Assembly (NCBI RefSeq): GCF_035818675.1
Contig: NZ_JAYKZZ010000004.1
Location: 62,001 to 126,000, forward strand
Direction: 5' to 3'
Length of the DNA: 64,000 bases
From: Parapedobacter flavus
GTDB taxonomy: Bacteria > Bacteroidota > Bacteroidia > Sphingobacteriales > Sphingobacteriaceae
The stretch's first letter is position 1, and every line of letters begins with the position of its first letter. Under the pieces are notes generated by a model. It was not told the origin of the DNA and searched no databases. It saw only the letters and a list, made by a program, of their open reading frames with translations. Shown here one piece after another: positions 1-9,672 of this stretch. The translations under genes and the position numbers were made by a program.

Positions 1-952
1 ACTCAACCACGACGCCCATGTTGCTGAATTTGTCGATACGGTCGCTCACCAATTGGTCGACCGTTTTCTTTTGGAGGATGGCCAAATCACTCAGGAGTTG
101 CTGTTTTACCGATTCGGCGATTCCTTGTGGATGGTGATGGGCGCCGCCAAGGGGCTCTTTAATGATGCCATCGATGAGCCCGTTTTTCGACATGTCGTCG
201 GCGGTTAGTTTTAGGGCCTCAGCCGCCCGTTCTTTATAGTCCCAGCTGCGCCAGAGGATGGAAGAACAAGACTCGGGCGATATCACCGAGTACCACGTAT
301 GTTCGAGCATGTATACCTTATCGCCAATACCGATACCCAGTGCGCCACCCGAGGCCCCTTCACCGATAACGATACAGATGATGGGTACTTTCAGTACGGC
401 CATTTCCATAAGGTTGCGCGCAATCGCCTCCCCCTGGCCACGCTCTTCGGCCTCTATCCCGGGGTAGGCCCCCATGGTGTCGATGAGTGTAACCACCGGT
501 TTCCCGAATTTCTCGGCGAGTTTCATCAGCCGCAATGCCTTTCGGTAGCCTTCGGGGTTAGCCATGCCGAAGTTACGGAATTGGCGTTCTTTGGTGTTTT
601 TGCCTTTCTGGTGACCGATAACCATCACCGATTGGCCGCCAATGGTGGCAAAGCCGCCTACCATGGCTTTGTCGTCGCGCACGTTGCGGTCGCCATGAAG
701 CTCAATGAAGTCATCGCAGATCATATTGACATAGTCGAGGGTTTGTGGCCGGTCGGGATGACGCGACATCTGTACCTTTTGCCAACCCGTCATATTATTA
801 TATATCTCGTGCTTGGTCTTCTCCAGCTTGTCCTGCAATTCCGCCAAGGTAGCGCTCATGTCTACCTTCGTCTTGTCGGCTACCTGGTTTACCTTATCAA
901 TCTGCATCAGCAAATCGGCAATGGGCTTTTCAAAATCAAACGTTGTTTCCAT
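1..952 (-). CDS. accA: Acetyl-CoA carboxylase carboxyltransferase subunit alpha (3' end cut)
   Basis: Read on the minus strand from the ATG at 952-950 (METTFDFEKPIADL) and open to the window edge, giving 317 codons without a stop. E. coli AccA has 319 residues, so only the last few residues are likely missing. AccA forms the carboxyltransferase with AccD and makes malonyl-CoA, the first step of fatty acid synthesis. Typical stretches are visible: RHPDRPQTLDYV, GDRNVRDDKAMVGG, FGMANPEGYRKALR, DTMGAYPGIEAEERGQ (carboxybiotin/CoA site) and EGASGGALGIG. The gene is divergent from the next one. Identity is secure. Confidence 0.95.
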   Translation of the reverse strand, partial: METTFDFEKPIADLLMQIDKVNQVADKTKVDMSATLAELQDKLEKTKHEIYNNMTGWQKVQMSRHPDRPQTLDYVNMICDDFIELHGDRNVRDDKAMVGGFATIGGQSVMVIGHQKGKNTKERQFRNFGMANPEGYRKALRLMKLAEKFGKPVVTLIDTMGAYPGIEAEERGQGEAIARNLMEMAVLKVPIICIVIGEGASGGALGIGIGDKVYMLEHTWYSVISPESCSSILWRSWDYKERAAEALKLTADDMSKNGLIDGIIKEPLGGAHHHPQGIAESVKQQLLSDLAILQKKTVDQLVSDRIDKFSNMGVVVE

Positions 953-1079
953 ATATGCGGTATCGCGAAAATCGGCTGCTAAGGTAGGGATTTGTCGCGA
1001 CTAATAAAAAAGTAGGTCCGCAGGCACTGGCTTGGTTTTTGCGTTAATTTGTGCTGTTCAGTTAAATCATACATTTTCG

Positions 1080-3296
1080 ATGACGCTTATGGTCAGATCC
1101 ATTACCTTGTCTCTTCTGGTTTCGTGTATGTTTGCCGTTACTACCCAAGCGGTTACCTATCCCGGTGTTTTGTTCGAAAACAGTGTGCTGGGCGGGAATT
1201 ACATGCACAGCAATGTCTACCACGACGAATACAGCTGGGTGGAAAACGCGGCTGGAAGATTGCCTGTGTCGGATTCCATTTTCTTTACACCGGGCAATTC
1301 CCTTTCGTTGAAATACATCTCTGCCGGAAACGGCGATTGGCGTACGCAGATTACTTTTCCCGAAGGAGCAAACAGCTACCTTCCCGATGCCGGTGACGTG
1401 TTGACGTTCAAATTGTACGTGGTATCCCATACAGAGAGCCGCGTGTTGCCCAGAATGGCAGTGAACCAGCGCGATACCGTGAGCAACGCGTTTGAGCTGG
1501 CGGACTATATCGATGGCTTCCGTACCAATATGTGGCTCGATGTACGTGTGCCGGTAACAGCCATCGGCGGACTCCAGATGGGGCAGCTTGTTGACGGGGT
1601 ACAGTTATCGCAGGGGCAGGCAGACACCGCCACCCATTGGTTATACATCGATCAAATTGAGTTCGTTTCGGCAAATCCACCACGGGCGAAACTCTCGTCG
1701 CCGGCGGTGCTGGCATCCGCTACGGCTTACGACCGGCATGTCGACCTCACCTGGCAATTGCCGCTTACGCCCAGTATCCGGTATATTAAGGTTTATCGGG
1801 CCGAGGATAATGAACATTTCGAACCCATAGCCATTCGGCCGGTGTTTGTACAGAAGTACACCGATTTCGTTCCGTATCCGAAGAAAACGTATTACTATAA
1901 AATTGCGTGGGTCGATTACGATTACTTGGAGTCGCCGTTTTCGGACGTGGTGGAAGCCACCACCCATATCGCCAACGATAGCACCTTGCTGAACGTGATG
2001 CAAGCTGCCCATTTCAATTATTTTATGGAGCGTGCTGAGATAAACAGCGGCATGCATGCCACCCACTTCGGGGTGGATGACGCTACGGTGTCGGTTATGG
2101 AAACCGGATTGAGTATACTGGCGCATGTGGTTGCGGTGGATCGTGGTTTTATATCGCGAAAAGTGGCCGTTGGCCGCCTGCGGCGGATGGTCGACTTCCT
2201 GGCAAAGGTGGAGCGTTATCACGGGGCATTCCCTGCGAAGATCGACGGGCGTACCGGAAAGGGCGTTTTCAACGTGGACACCATACCGGAGGCCGATCTG
2301 GCAGCAACGGCTTTCCTCATGCAAGGCTTACTCGTTGCCGAGCAATATTTCGGAACGGATAGTACGGTTGCCGATCTTACGGGCAAAATCAATGGTCTAT
2401 GGGACTGCGTTGAATGGAACCAGTTCGTGGTGGCCGGCCAACAGCATATCCTCTTAGATCGGTGGTCGCCGGTTACGGGGTTCAAAGACGCACGCCCCAT
2501 GGGTGGGTTCGGTAGCGATTTTATCAGCTATATCCTTGCGCTGGCCTCGCCGCGGTATTCGGTACACCCCGATGCCTATACCCAAGGATTCGGCATCCCC
2601 CGGGAACTCGCCGATTCGGCGTATGTGTTGGAGCTGGCCGAAAATGACGTTTTTTCCGTTGATTTAGGAAGCAACAGCGAGCCTAGCACAAGTACATTGC
2701 CCCGTTATCGCGAATTTCCCTACACGGCCGATACCACACTGTATGGTCTGCCCATAACCGTTGGCTCGGTAGACACCACATTGCTACATGCCTATACGCC
2801 TTTCTTTGCTTTTGACCCGCGCGCAAAACGCGATACATTTGCGAATTATTTCATCAATAATGTGAATTTGACCAAAGCCATGCGTCGGCGCGATAATGAG
2901 CAGGGCTACGGCGGCTTTTCAACCAACATATGGGGTGGTACCGTCATAAAAGTCGACTCCTTACTAGGAACGGACTCGCTAAAAACGGACTCGCTAAATA
3001 GGTTGCATGTGATCAATCCGGCAATTGCGAGCGCAAGTTATGCTTACTTGCCCCAAACGGCCCTGCGTTCCATCCGTGAACTGTATGAGGGGTATGGCCG
3101 GGCGCTCTTCACCGAATACGGTTTCCGTAAATGGATTGCCCCCGAAAGGAATGCCGTGGCCGACGGTTTTGATGCCCTGCAACAAGCAGCCGTTGTGGTA
3201 ATGATTGAAAACGGGCGCAGCGGTCTGATATGGGACCTTTTCTCCAGCCATCCCGATATCAAAAAGGTTATTGGAAATCACTTCAACATTGAATAA
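1080..3296 (+). CDS. Glucoamylase-like / GH144-type exported protein
   Basis: 738 residues from the ATG at 1080. An in-frame ATG at 1032 would put 16 extra residues before the signal peptide (MTLMVRSITLSLLVSCMF), so the later start is preferred. The N-terminal third looks like a beta-sandwich plus a fibronectin-III-like segment. From about residue 310 the sequence matches the glycoamylase-like family (PF10091, GH144): FNYFMERAEINSG, VSVMETGLSILAHVVAVDRG, RYHGAFPAKIDG and IPEADLAATAFLMQGLLVAEQYF. Known GH144 members are endo-beta-1,2-glucanases with an (alpha/alpha)6 barrel. Substrate is inferred from the family only, and the exported location from the signal peptide. The OmpA gene follows 25 bp downstream on the same strand. 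Confidence 0.75.
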   Translation: MTLMVRSITLSLLVSCMFAVTTQAVTYPGVLFENSVLGGNYMHSNVYHDEYSWVENAAGRLPVSDSIFFTPGNSLSLKYISAGNGDWRTQITFPEGANSYLPDAGDVLTFKLYVVSHTESRVLPRMAVNQRDTVSNAFELADYIDGFRTNMWLDVRVPVTAIGGLQMGQLVDGVQLSQGQADTATHWLYIDQIEFVSANPPRAKLSSPAVLASATAYDRHVDLTWQLPLTPSIRYIKVYRAEDNEHFEPIAIRPVFVQKYTDFVPYPKKTYYYKIAWVDYDYLESPFSDVVEATTHIANDSTLLNVMQAAHFNYFMERAEINSGMHATHFGVDDATVSVMETGLSILAHVVAVDRGFISRKVAVGRLRRMVDFLAKVERYHGAFPAKIDGRTGKGVFNVDTIPEADLAATAFLMQGLLVAEQYFGTDSTVADLTGKINGLWDCVEWNQFVVAGQQHILLDRWSPVTGFKDARPMGGFGSDFISYILALASPRYSVHPDAYTQGFGIPRELADSAYVLELAENDVFSVDLGSNSEPSTSTLPRYREFPYTADTTLYGLPITVGSVDTTLLHAYTPFFAFDPRAKRDTFANYFINNVNLTKAMRRRDNEQGYGGFSTNIWGGTVIKVDSLLGTDSLKTDSLNRLHVINPAIASASYAYLPQTALRSIRELYEGYGRALFTEYGFRKWIAPERNAVADGFDALQQAAVVVMIENGRSGLIWDLFSSHPDIKKVIGNHFNIE

Positions 3297-3321
3297 TTTA
3301 TCTTAAATCACCCGTTTTAAC

Positions 3322-3846
3322 ATGAAGAAATACATTGTCTTTCCGCTTTTAGTTGCTTTTTCAACGGTACTCTTCTCATGCAAAAATAAGAAGATGGCAG
3401 TCAACCCCGGTGCGCAGGTAACCATTGACGGCACCCAGGACGGGCTGCAGCATGTGCAGCGCGATTTTGAAGATGCTGCCATGACCGATCGCGGCATCAT
3501 GGTTACGTTTGATTCGGATGTATTGTTCCCGCTTAACTCGTCCTATCTGACCGACCAAGCCAAAAGCGAAATAGATAAACTGATTGGCTTATTAGCCGAT
3601 TATCCGAATGCTTCGTTGATTGTAGATGGCCATACCGACGCTACCGGCACCGAAGAGTACAACCAGTGGTTGTCTGAAAAAAGGGCCGAGTCGGTGAAAA
3701 AATACATTGCCGACCATGGCATCAACGGCAGTCGGATCACCACCAATGGTTATGGCCAGGCCAAGCCGATTGCGGCGAACAATACCAAAGAAGGCCGGCA
3801 GCAGAACCGCCGTGTGGAGGTGACCATCGCAACGCCGAAAAAATAA
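3322..3846 (+). CDS. OmpA-family lipoprotein
   Basis: 174 residues. The N-terminus is a lipoprotein signal with lipobox STVLFSC (Cys near residue 20), so it is probably anchored in a membrane. The C-terminal half is an OmpA/Pal peptidoglycan-binding domain: FDSDVLFPLNSSYL, VDGHTDATGTEEYNQWLSEK, RITTNGYGQAKPIAANNT and QQNRRVEV. The Asp and Arg that contact diaminopimelate in this family are present. Likely a Pal-like envelope tether. It lies 25 bp after the GH144-like gene, so the two may be cotranscribed. Confidence 0.85.
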   Translation: MKKYIVFPLLVAFSTVLFSCKNKKMAVNPGAQVTIDGTQDGLQHVQRDFEDAAMTDRGIMVTFDSDVLFPLNSSYLTDQAKSEIDKLIGLLADYPNASLIVDGHTDATGTEEYNQWLSEKRAESVKKYIADHGINGSRITTNGYGQAKPIAANNTKEGRQQNRRVEVTIATPKK

Positions 3847-3867
3847 GCTACAACGTTGGCAACGGTT

Positions 3868-4683
3868 TCATATTTTCATCTGGGTTGCCGTTACGCGTTC
3901 ACCATAGAAGGTTTCTGCCTTTTCCTCAAAATCCATCGCATGGTCTGTGGTAAAGAAGCGGATGTTGCCCCCTTCGGCACATAGGCGCTCCACGTCGGGG
4001 TGCCGTACGAGGTAGTCGGCCAGGCTATCGGCCACCAGCTCGCCTTGGGCCAGTAGCCGGATATGGTCGGGAAGGAAACGCCGTATAAGCGGGTATAGCA
4101 ACGGATAATGCGTGCATGCTAGCACCACGGTATCGATACGTGGCGACTGCCGGAGGAGGCGATTGATTTCCCGTTCCACGAAATAGGCGGTGCCGGGTGA
4201 ATCGAGCTCGGCATTTTCCACCAACGGCACCCACAAGGGGCAGGCCTGTTGATGTACGGAAATATCGGGGTAGAACTTCTGAATCTCCAAGGGGTATGAC
4301 ATCGACTTCACGGTGCCCGGTGTAGCTAATATCCCAACGTGCCGCGTTTCGGTATGGTGGCCGATGACCTCGGTAGTGGGCCGGATAACGCCCAGCACCT
4401 TGCGCAAGTCCCCGTGCTTCGGCAAATCCTGCTGCTGGATGGTGCGAAGCGCCTTCGCCGAGGCGGTATTGCAGGCCAGTACCACCAAGTGGCAGTCCAA
4501 TGCGAAAAGCTTTTCCACGCATTCTTTGGTATAAGCATATACCGTCTCGAACGACCGTGTACCGTAAGGCACGCGGGCATTGTCGCCCAGATATACGTAG
4601 TCGTATTGCGGCAACCTGCGCACAATGTCGCGGAATACCGTCAACCCGCCATAACCCGAATCGAAAATGCCTATTGGACCCAT
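3868..4683 (-). CDS. murI: Glutamate racemase
   Basis: 271 residues. MurI interconverts L- and D-glutamate and supplies D-Glu for peptidoglycan in the cytoplasm. The start MGPIGIFDSGYGGLTVFRDI has the usual catalytic Asp/Ser segment. The two catalytic cysteines are in VVLACNTASAKALR and VVLACTHYPLLYPL. Length is normal. It is convergent with the OmpA gene, with a 21-bp gap. Identity is secure. Confidence 0.95.
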   Translation of the reverse strand: MGPIGIFDSGYGGLTVFRDIVRRLPQYDYVYLGDNARVPYGTRSFETVYAYTKECVEKLFALDCHLVVLACNTASAKALRTIQQQDLPKHGDLRKVLGVIRPTTEVIGHHTETRHVGILATPGTVKSMSYPLEIQKFYPDISVHQQACPLWVPLVENAELDSPGTAYFVEREINRLLRQSPRIDTVVLACTHYPLLYPLIRRFLPDHIRLLAQGELVADSLADYLVRHPDVERLCAEGGNIRFFTTDHAMDFEEKAETFYGERVTATQMKI

Positions 4684-4688
4684 TTTTT

Positions 4689-4774
4689 AGACACTAGATA
4701 ACAGACATTAGACAATAGATAATTAGACACTAGACAGGTCTGTTGTCTAATGTCTAGTGTCTCATGTCTACATT
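4689..4774. repeat. Intergenic TAGACA-rich repeat with 12-bp inverted repeat
   Basis: Between murI and the GH125 gene the sequence is built of near-copies of an AGACACTAGA/AGACATTAGA motif. The perfect inverted repeat AGACACTAGACA (4725-4736) / TGTCTAGTGTCT (4751-4762) can form a hairpin with a 14-nt loop, and AGACATTAGACA upstream can pair with TTGTCTAATGTCT as an alternative. It looks like a palindromic intergenic repeat. There is no clear U-tract for a terminator. Confidence 0.6.
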
Positions 4775-6193
4775 TCATTTCAGCAAATATGGCTTTTCTT
4801 TATAGGTTTTCCATAAAAATTCGCCAAATAAGGTGTTGGCCCAGGCAAACCACTTGCGTGTGAAATTCGTGGGGTCGTCTTTATGGAAAGATTCATGCAT
4901 AAAGCCGGTGTCGCCGTGTGTACGTTTCAGTAAGTCGATGCATTTTTTTACTTCATTATCATCAGTGGCCGTTAGCCCCCGCATGGTGATGCCCATTGGC
5001 CAGATCATATCCCTGCCGATGTGCGGACCGCCGATCCCTTCGGCGGCCGATCCTTTAAAGAAGAAGGGGTTGCTTGCAGATAGCACATATGCCCGGGTAC
5101 GCTGGTAGATCGGGTCGTTCGTTTCCACCGCGCCGAGGTAGGGCAGTGCGAGCAGGCTCGGGATATTGGCGTCGTCCATCATCATGTAGCTGCCGAAGCC
5201 ATCGACCTCATACGCATATACACGGCCGTGCATGGGGTGGTCTACAATACCATACGCATCCACGGCTTGTTCCACCTCGTTGGCCAGCTCAAGCATTTCC
5301 AGCGCCAGTGGCTGCTCATCGGCGATATTGGCGAGCATTTCGGCCGACTGGCGTAGGCTCACCACGGCAAATAAATTGGATGGGATGAGGAACGAGAAGA
5401 CCGTTGCATCGTCGCTCGGCCTGAAGCTCGAACAAATCAATCCTACCGGATTGACCGGATAGCCGTACCCGTCTACTTGCAGGGTGTCGGATCCGCGGGC
5501 GGTGGTACGCTCAAACCGGTAAGGGCCGAGGTTCTCTTTCCGCTGCTGCTCCTTAAATGTTTTCAGGATGTTTCGTTGTGCTGCCACCCACTCGCTACCA
5601 AAAGGCGCGGTGTCGGCGGTGGCTTTCCAATACGCATAACCCAAGCGGACGGTGTAACAAAGCGAATCGATTTCCCATTTGCGTTCGTGGATGCCCGGTT
5701 TCATGTCGGTATGGTCGCTGCCCCATTCGCCCACTTTGGTGGGGTCGTTGTAGAACGCATTGGCGTAGGGGTCTATATTAATGCATTCGCTCTGCTTATT
5801 TACCAAGCCGGCGATGAGCCGTTGCAATTGGCTGTCGTCCGCCATAAAGGGCAGATATGGCCATACCTGTGCGCAGCTGTCGCGCAGCCACATGGCGTCG
5901 ATATCGCCGGTGATGACATAGGTGTAGGGTTTTCCACCCTTATCTTCAGGATATACGGTGGTATCCAGCGTATTTGGAAAACAATTACCAAAAAGCCAGC
6001 CCAGTTCTTTGTCGGTGGTGAATTGCTGGAACTCCCGGATCGCCTGTTCAATGGCATCGCTCGAAAAATGCCGTTCGCCCTGGGCAACACGTACGGTTGG
6101 GAATTGCTGCGATGCGGAAGCCAGCGAAAATTTGCCGGCCAGCAGACCTGCGCCGAGCAGGGAGGAGTTTTGGATGAATGTTCTTCGTTTCAT
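4775..6193 (-). CDS. GH125 family exo-alpha-1,6-mannosidase, Tat-type signal
   Basis: 472 residues from the ATG at 6193. This start gives a twin-arginine-like leader (MKRRTFIQNSSLLGAGLLAG); the in-frame ATG 27 bp upstream would only add residues before it. The body matches GH125 (formerly DUF1237): YVITGDIDAMWLRDSCAQVWP, INIDPYANAFY, HERKWEIDSLCY, GYGYPVNPVGLICSSFRPSD, MMMDDANIPSLLALPYL and FAWANTLFGEFLWK. Characterised members remove alpha-1,6-mannose from glycans by an inverting, metal-independent mechanism. Probably periplasmic or surface glycan catabolism. No other PUL gene is adjacent. Confidence 0.88.
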   Translation of the reverse strand: MKRRTFIQNSSLLGAGLLAGKFSLASASQQFPTVRVAQGERHFSSDAIEQAIREFQQFTTDKELGWLFGNCFPNTLDTTVYPEDKGGKPYTYVITGDIDAMWLRDSCAQVWPYLPFMADDSQLQRLIAGLVNKQSECINIDPYANAFYNDPTKVGEWGSDHTDMKPGIHERKWEIDSLCYTVRLGYAYWKATADTAPFGSEWVAAQRNILKTFKEQQRKENLGPYRFERTTARGSDTLQVDGYGYPVNPVGLICSSFRPSDDATVFSFLIPSNLFAVVSLRQSAEMLANIADEQPLALEMLELANEVEQAVDAYGIVDHPMHGRVYAYEVDGFGSYMMMDDANIPSLLALPYLGAVETNDPIYQRTRAYVLSASNPFFFKGSAAEGIGGPHIGRDMIWPMGITMRGLTATDDNEVKKCIDLLKRTHGDTGFMHESFHKDDPTNFTRKWFAWANTLFGEFLWKTYKEKPYLLK

Positions 6194-6350
6194 GCCTAAT
6201 CGTATTAGTTGGTTTGTCAATGTTATAATAGCGCGCCTTTTGTTTTATGCTGCGCGTTGCAATATGCAAAAAAAGTAGCAAATAGGAAGAGGGGTTGTAT
6301 TATGGCTCAATTCTTGGTGGGCAAATGTTATCTTTACTGACTGATACACG

Positions 6351-7994
6351 ATGAGTAGACGTTTATATTTTCCCGGCTTCCGGTTGTTGTTGGTTATGGC
6401 ATTCGGTTGCGGCTTTGTGCACCGGGGCGTAGCCCAGGCCACATACCAGCCCTATTCTTATCATTTTTACCAAAAGCTGAACAGCACACTATACCATACC
6501 GATACGCGCCTGCATACGGCCGTCAAACCCATGATTATGGCGGGCGAGCTGATGCCACGGTACGATTCGCTAATGCAATTGGGGGTGCGGCAGCGGCAAT
6601 CGTGGGGCGGGCGCAAACTATATAACGAGCACCTCATAGAAGCGGGCGACGAGGATTATACGTTTTATGCCGATTTTCTGCCCGATTTCCAGATCGGCCG
6701 TGATTTTGCCGGAGGCGGACGTACCACCTGGCTCAACACCCGTGGCGCGCAGGCCGGTCTAACCATCCAGGACAAGTTTTCGCTGTATGTGAATTTCTTC
6801 GAGAATCAGGGGGTATTCCCCGATTACCTCGATAAATACATCCTTACGCATACCGTTACCCCCGGCCAGGGGTACGGCAAATCCATGCCCGATAACCCCC
6901 GTAAAAAGGACTGGATGTATGGGTCGGCCGTGCTATCCTACACGGTAAATGATTACCTGAACGTTACTTTGGCCTATGATAAAAATTTCATTGGCGACGG
7001 CTATCGGTCGGTGTTGCTGTCGGATGTGTCGTCCAATTACACGGCGCTGAAATTGACGGGCGAGATCGGTAATGTGCAATACATGAGCATGTGGGCCTAT
7101 ATGCTCGACCCGATGCACCCCCGTTCGCTCGATTCGGTAAGCCGCGCAGGCGATAACTGGAAGTGGGGTGCCTTCCAATACCTCGATTGGAATGTCACCA
7201 ACCGGTTCTCCGTAGGGCTTTTCCAGTCGGTGGTATGGGGCGCCCGGAATGCTGCGGGGCGGCGGGGTTTTGACTTCAATTACCTCAATCCGATTATTTT
7301 CATGCGACCGGTGGAGCTGACCAACACCTCTTCGCCCGATAAGATGCACCTCGGACTGAATACCAAATATAAGGCGCTGCGCAACCTCACCGTGTATGGA
7401 CAATTCCTGCTGGGGGAATTTACGGCGAAAGAATTTTTCTCCGGCAACGGCCATGTGAATAATAAATGGGCGGCGCAGCTCGGTTTCCGCGGTTTTGACG
7501 CATTTGGTATCAAAGATTTGAACTTCCTCGCCGAGTACAACACGGCGCGTCCCTATACCTATACGCACTTTGACCCGGTAAGCAACTACAGCAACTACGG
7601 GCAGCCGCTGGCCCACCCCTGGGGGGCCAATTTCAGGGAGTTGGTGGGCATCTTGAATTACTCGTATCAGCGGTTCGACTTCTCTTTCAAAGGCACTTGG
7701 GGGCAGTATGGCACCGATCCCGATTCGACCACCAACTGGGGCGGTGATATCTTTAAATCGTACGCCACCCATCAGCAGGTGTATGACAACCGCATCGCCC
7801 AGGGGGTACGCAACAACTCACTTTATGCCGACGGACGTATATCGTATCTGTTCAACCCCAAGTATAACCTGCGGGTAGAAGCGGGAGCGGTGTACCGGCG
7901 GCATGGGGTGCCCGAACAAGGCAAGCACCACCAAACGGGCATGCTGACGCTCGGTTTACGTGCATCTTTCCGCAATTTGTATTACGATTTTTAA
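6351..7994 (+). CDS. Outer-membrane beta-barrel, RemB/Wzi-like
   Basis: 547 residues with a signal peptide (hydrophobic residues about 10-28, then AQATYQPYSYHFYQKL). The rest alternates aromatic and hydrophobic strands with many Tyr/Trp/Asn, ends in an aromatic residue (LRASFRNLYYDF) and fits an outer-membrane barrel. Phrases such as VKPMIMAGEL, LSLYVNFFENQGVFPDYL, NHV..KWAAQLGFRGFD and the general layout recall the gliding protein RemB and capsule-assembly Wzi family. This assignment rests on memory of the family, so the exact name is uncertain. It is divergent from the GH125 gene. Confidence 0.55.
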   Translation: MSRRLYFPGFRLLLVMAFGCGFVHRGVAQATYQPYSYHFYQKLNSTLYHTDTRLHTAVKPMIMAGELMPRYDSLMQLGVRQRQSWGGRKLYNEHLIEAGDEDYTFYADFLPDFQIGRDFAGGGRTTWLNTRGAQAGLTIQDKFSLYVNFFENQGVFPDYLDKYILTHTVTPGQGYGKSMPDNPRKKDWMYGSAVLSYTVNDYLNVTLAYDKNFIGDGYRSVLLSDVSSNYTALKLTGEIGNVQYMSMWAYMLDPMHPRSLDSVSRAGDNWKWGAFQYLDWNVTNRFSVGLFQSVVWGARNAAGRRGFDFNYLNPIIFMRPVELTNTSSPDKMHLGLNTKYKALRNLTVYGQFLLGEFTAKEFFSGNGHVNNKWAAQLGFRGFDAFGIKDLNFLAEYNTARPYTYTHFDPVSNYSNYGQPLAHPWGANFRELVGILNYSYQRFDFSFKGTWGQYGTDPDSTTNWGGDIFKSYATHQQVYDNRIAQGVRNNSLYADGRISYLFNPKYNLRVEAGAVYRRHGVPEQGKHHQTGMLTLGLRASFRNLYYDF

Positions 7995-8040
7995 ACAGGT
8001 ACCCGGTTTATCTCCAATTTTTTTTGGATATTGTGCCCTT

Positions 8041-8463
8041 ATGAGCAGGATCATCATCATCAATGGCCCCAATTTGAACCTGTTGGGCGTGCGTGAGCAA
8101 GGTATTTATGGCGAGCAGCGATTCGAGGATTATTTCGAGACGTTGAAATCGCAATACCCCGGGGTGGAGCTATCCTATTTCCAGAGCAACCACGAAGGCG
8201 CGCTTATCGATAAAATCCACGAAGAAGGCTATTCGGCCGATGGGATTGTCTTCAATGCCGGAGCGTATACGCACACGTCGCTGGCCCTTGGCGATGCGAT
8301 AGCCGCTGTTACCACACCGGTGGTGGAGGTACACATTTCCAACGTGTACGCCCGGGAGACGTATCGCCACCATTCGTACCTCGCTAAAAACTGTAAAGGG
8401 GTTATCTGTGGCTTTGGCCTTGATGGTTACCGCTTGGCCGTAGCGAGTTTATTGCCAAAATAA
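8041..8463 (+). CDS. aroQ: 3-dehydroquinate dehydratase, type II
   Basis: 140 residues from the ATG at 8041; the reading frame is open further upstream into the previous gene but MSRIIIINGPNLNLLG is the canonical start. Third step of the shikimate pathway (3-dehydroquinate to 3-dehydroshikimate). The catalytic Tyr (REQGIYG) and His (ISNVYARETYRHHSY) are present, with FQSNHEGALIDKIH and FNAGAYTHTSLAL. The 3' end overlaps the convergent MFS gene by 62 bp. Confidence 0.95.
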   Translation: MSRIIIINGPNLNLLGVREQGIYGEQRFEDYFETLKSQYPGVELSYFQSNHEGALIDKIHEEGYSADGIVFNAGAYTHTSLALGDAIAAVTTPVVEVHISNVYARETYRHHSYLAKNCKGVICGFGLDGYRLAVASLLPK

Positions 8464-9619
8464 GCATCGCCAGACTGGCACAGCCGGCCATCACTGCCGC
8501 CATGGGCACGGTGGTGCCGTTATGGAAATAACTCACCAGCGCCGAAGACAGCGCCCCGCAAGCCATCTGCAAGCTACCCAGTAGGGCAGAAGCGCTACCG
8601 GCCAATTTACTGAATGGGCCAAGGGCCAATGCGGAAGTGTTGGGGAAAACGAAACCCTGCGAGCCGAGAAACAGGAAAATCAACGCCACCATCACGATGA
8701 GATTGATGTAGCCCGTAAGGCAGAGGCCAACGAGCAGCAGCCCGATGGAAGATTGCACGATGAGCGCTATTTTAGCGATTTGCTCACTGCTATATTTGGT
8801 AAGCAGGTACCTGTTCAGTTGGCTTGCCGCAATCAGTGCTGATGCAATCAACGCGAACACCAGGCCGTACTGGCTTTCATCCAGTCCATAGAGGTTAATC
8901 ATCACATAGGGCGACCCAGCCAGGTAGGCGTACAGGCCCGATGAGGCCAGTCCACCGGCAAAGGCATACGTGATGAATTGCCGGTTCCGGAATACCTGCC
9001 AATACGATCGGGTAATGGGCCGGGGCATCAACGACATGGCCGGATTGGGCCCTTGGCTTTCGGGTAGGAAGAAGATGACCGCAGCCAAGATGCCTGTGGT
9101 GATGAGTGCCAATACCACAAATATACCGTGCCAGTCCCAATGCGCCATCACAAAGCTGCCCACCGTAGGGGCCAATATGGGCGATATGCCGATGACCAGC
9201 ATCAGCATGGAAAAAACCTTTGCACTTTCGGTGGGTCCGAAGAAGTCGCGCACCATGGCACGCGAGGCGACCATGCCGCCACAGCTACCCAATGCCTGTA
9301 TAAAGCGGTAAGCGATGAGGTGGTCGGCCGAATTGGTCAGGGCGCAGCTAATGGATGCCGCGATGTAGATAACCAACCCAACGATAAGCGGTACCTTGCG
9401 GCCAAAGCGGTCGAGCAGGGGCCCATAAACAATCTGGCCGGAAGCAATACCGATGAAAAAGGAGGTCAGTGATAGCTGGATATGGGCTACCGTGGTATCG
9501 AGGCTTGCCGCAATGGCATCGAAGCCCGGCAGGTACATGTCGATGGAAAACGGCCCGATGGCCGAGAGCAGCCCGAGGATAATGAAGATGAGGAACCGGT
9601 GCCGTTGTGTAACTGTCAT
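8402..9619 (-). CDS. Bcr/CflA-family MFS drug-efflux transporter
   Basis: 405 residues, about 12 hydrophobic segments. The N-terminus FIIILGLLSAIGPFSIDMYLP-like region, GPLLDRFGRKVPLIVGL (MFS loop 2-3 motif) and RFIQALGSCGGMVASRAMVRD are characteristic of the Bcr/CflA subfamily, which exports drugs such as bicyclomycin and chloramphenicol by proton antiport. The substrate is unknown here. The last 20 codons lie antisense over the end of aroQ. It follows lgt on the same strand by 53 bp. Confidence 0.9.
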   Translation of the reverse strand: MTVTQRHRFLIFIILGLLSAIGPFSIDMYLPGFDAIAASLDTTVAHIQLSLTSFFIGIASGQIVYGPLLDRFGRKVPLIVGLVIYIAASISCALTNSADHLIAYRFIQALGSCGGMVASRAMVRDFFGPTESAKVFSMLMLVIGISPILAPTVGSFVMAHWDWHGIFVVLALITTGILAAVIFFLPESQGPNPAMSLMPRPITRSYWQVFRNRQFITYAFAGGLASSGLYAYLAGSPYVMINLYGLDESQYGLVFALIASALIAASQLNRYLLTKYSSEQIAKIALIVQSSIGLLLVGLCLTGYINLIVMVALIFLFLGSQGFVFPNTSALALGPFSKLAGSASALLGSLQMACGALSSALVSYFHNGTTVPMAAVMAGCASLAMLILAINSLRPSGNHQGQSHR

Positions 9620-9672
9620 TCTTTTGTTCCCCCATTGTCAAAAACGAAGCCGGGAAGCGCAATGCCGGCGCC

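Noticed and set aside
299..982. 227-codon open frame opposite accA
   Set aside because: It is a shadow of the conserved AccA frame; its sequence has no signal or family features.
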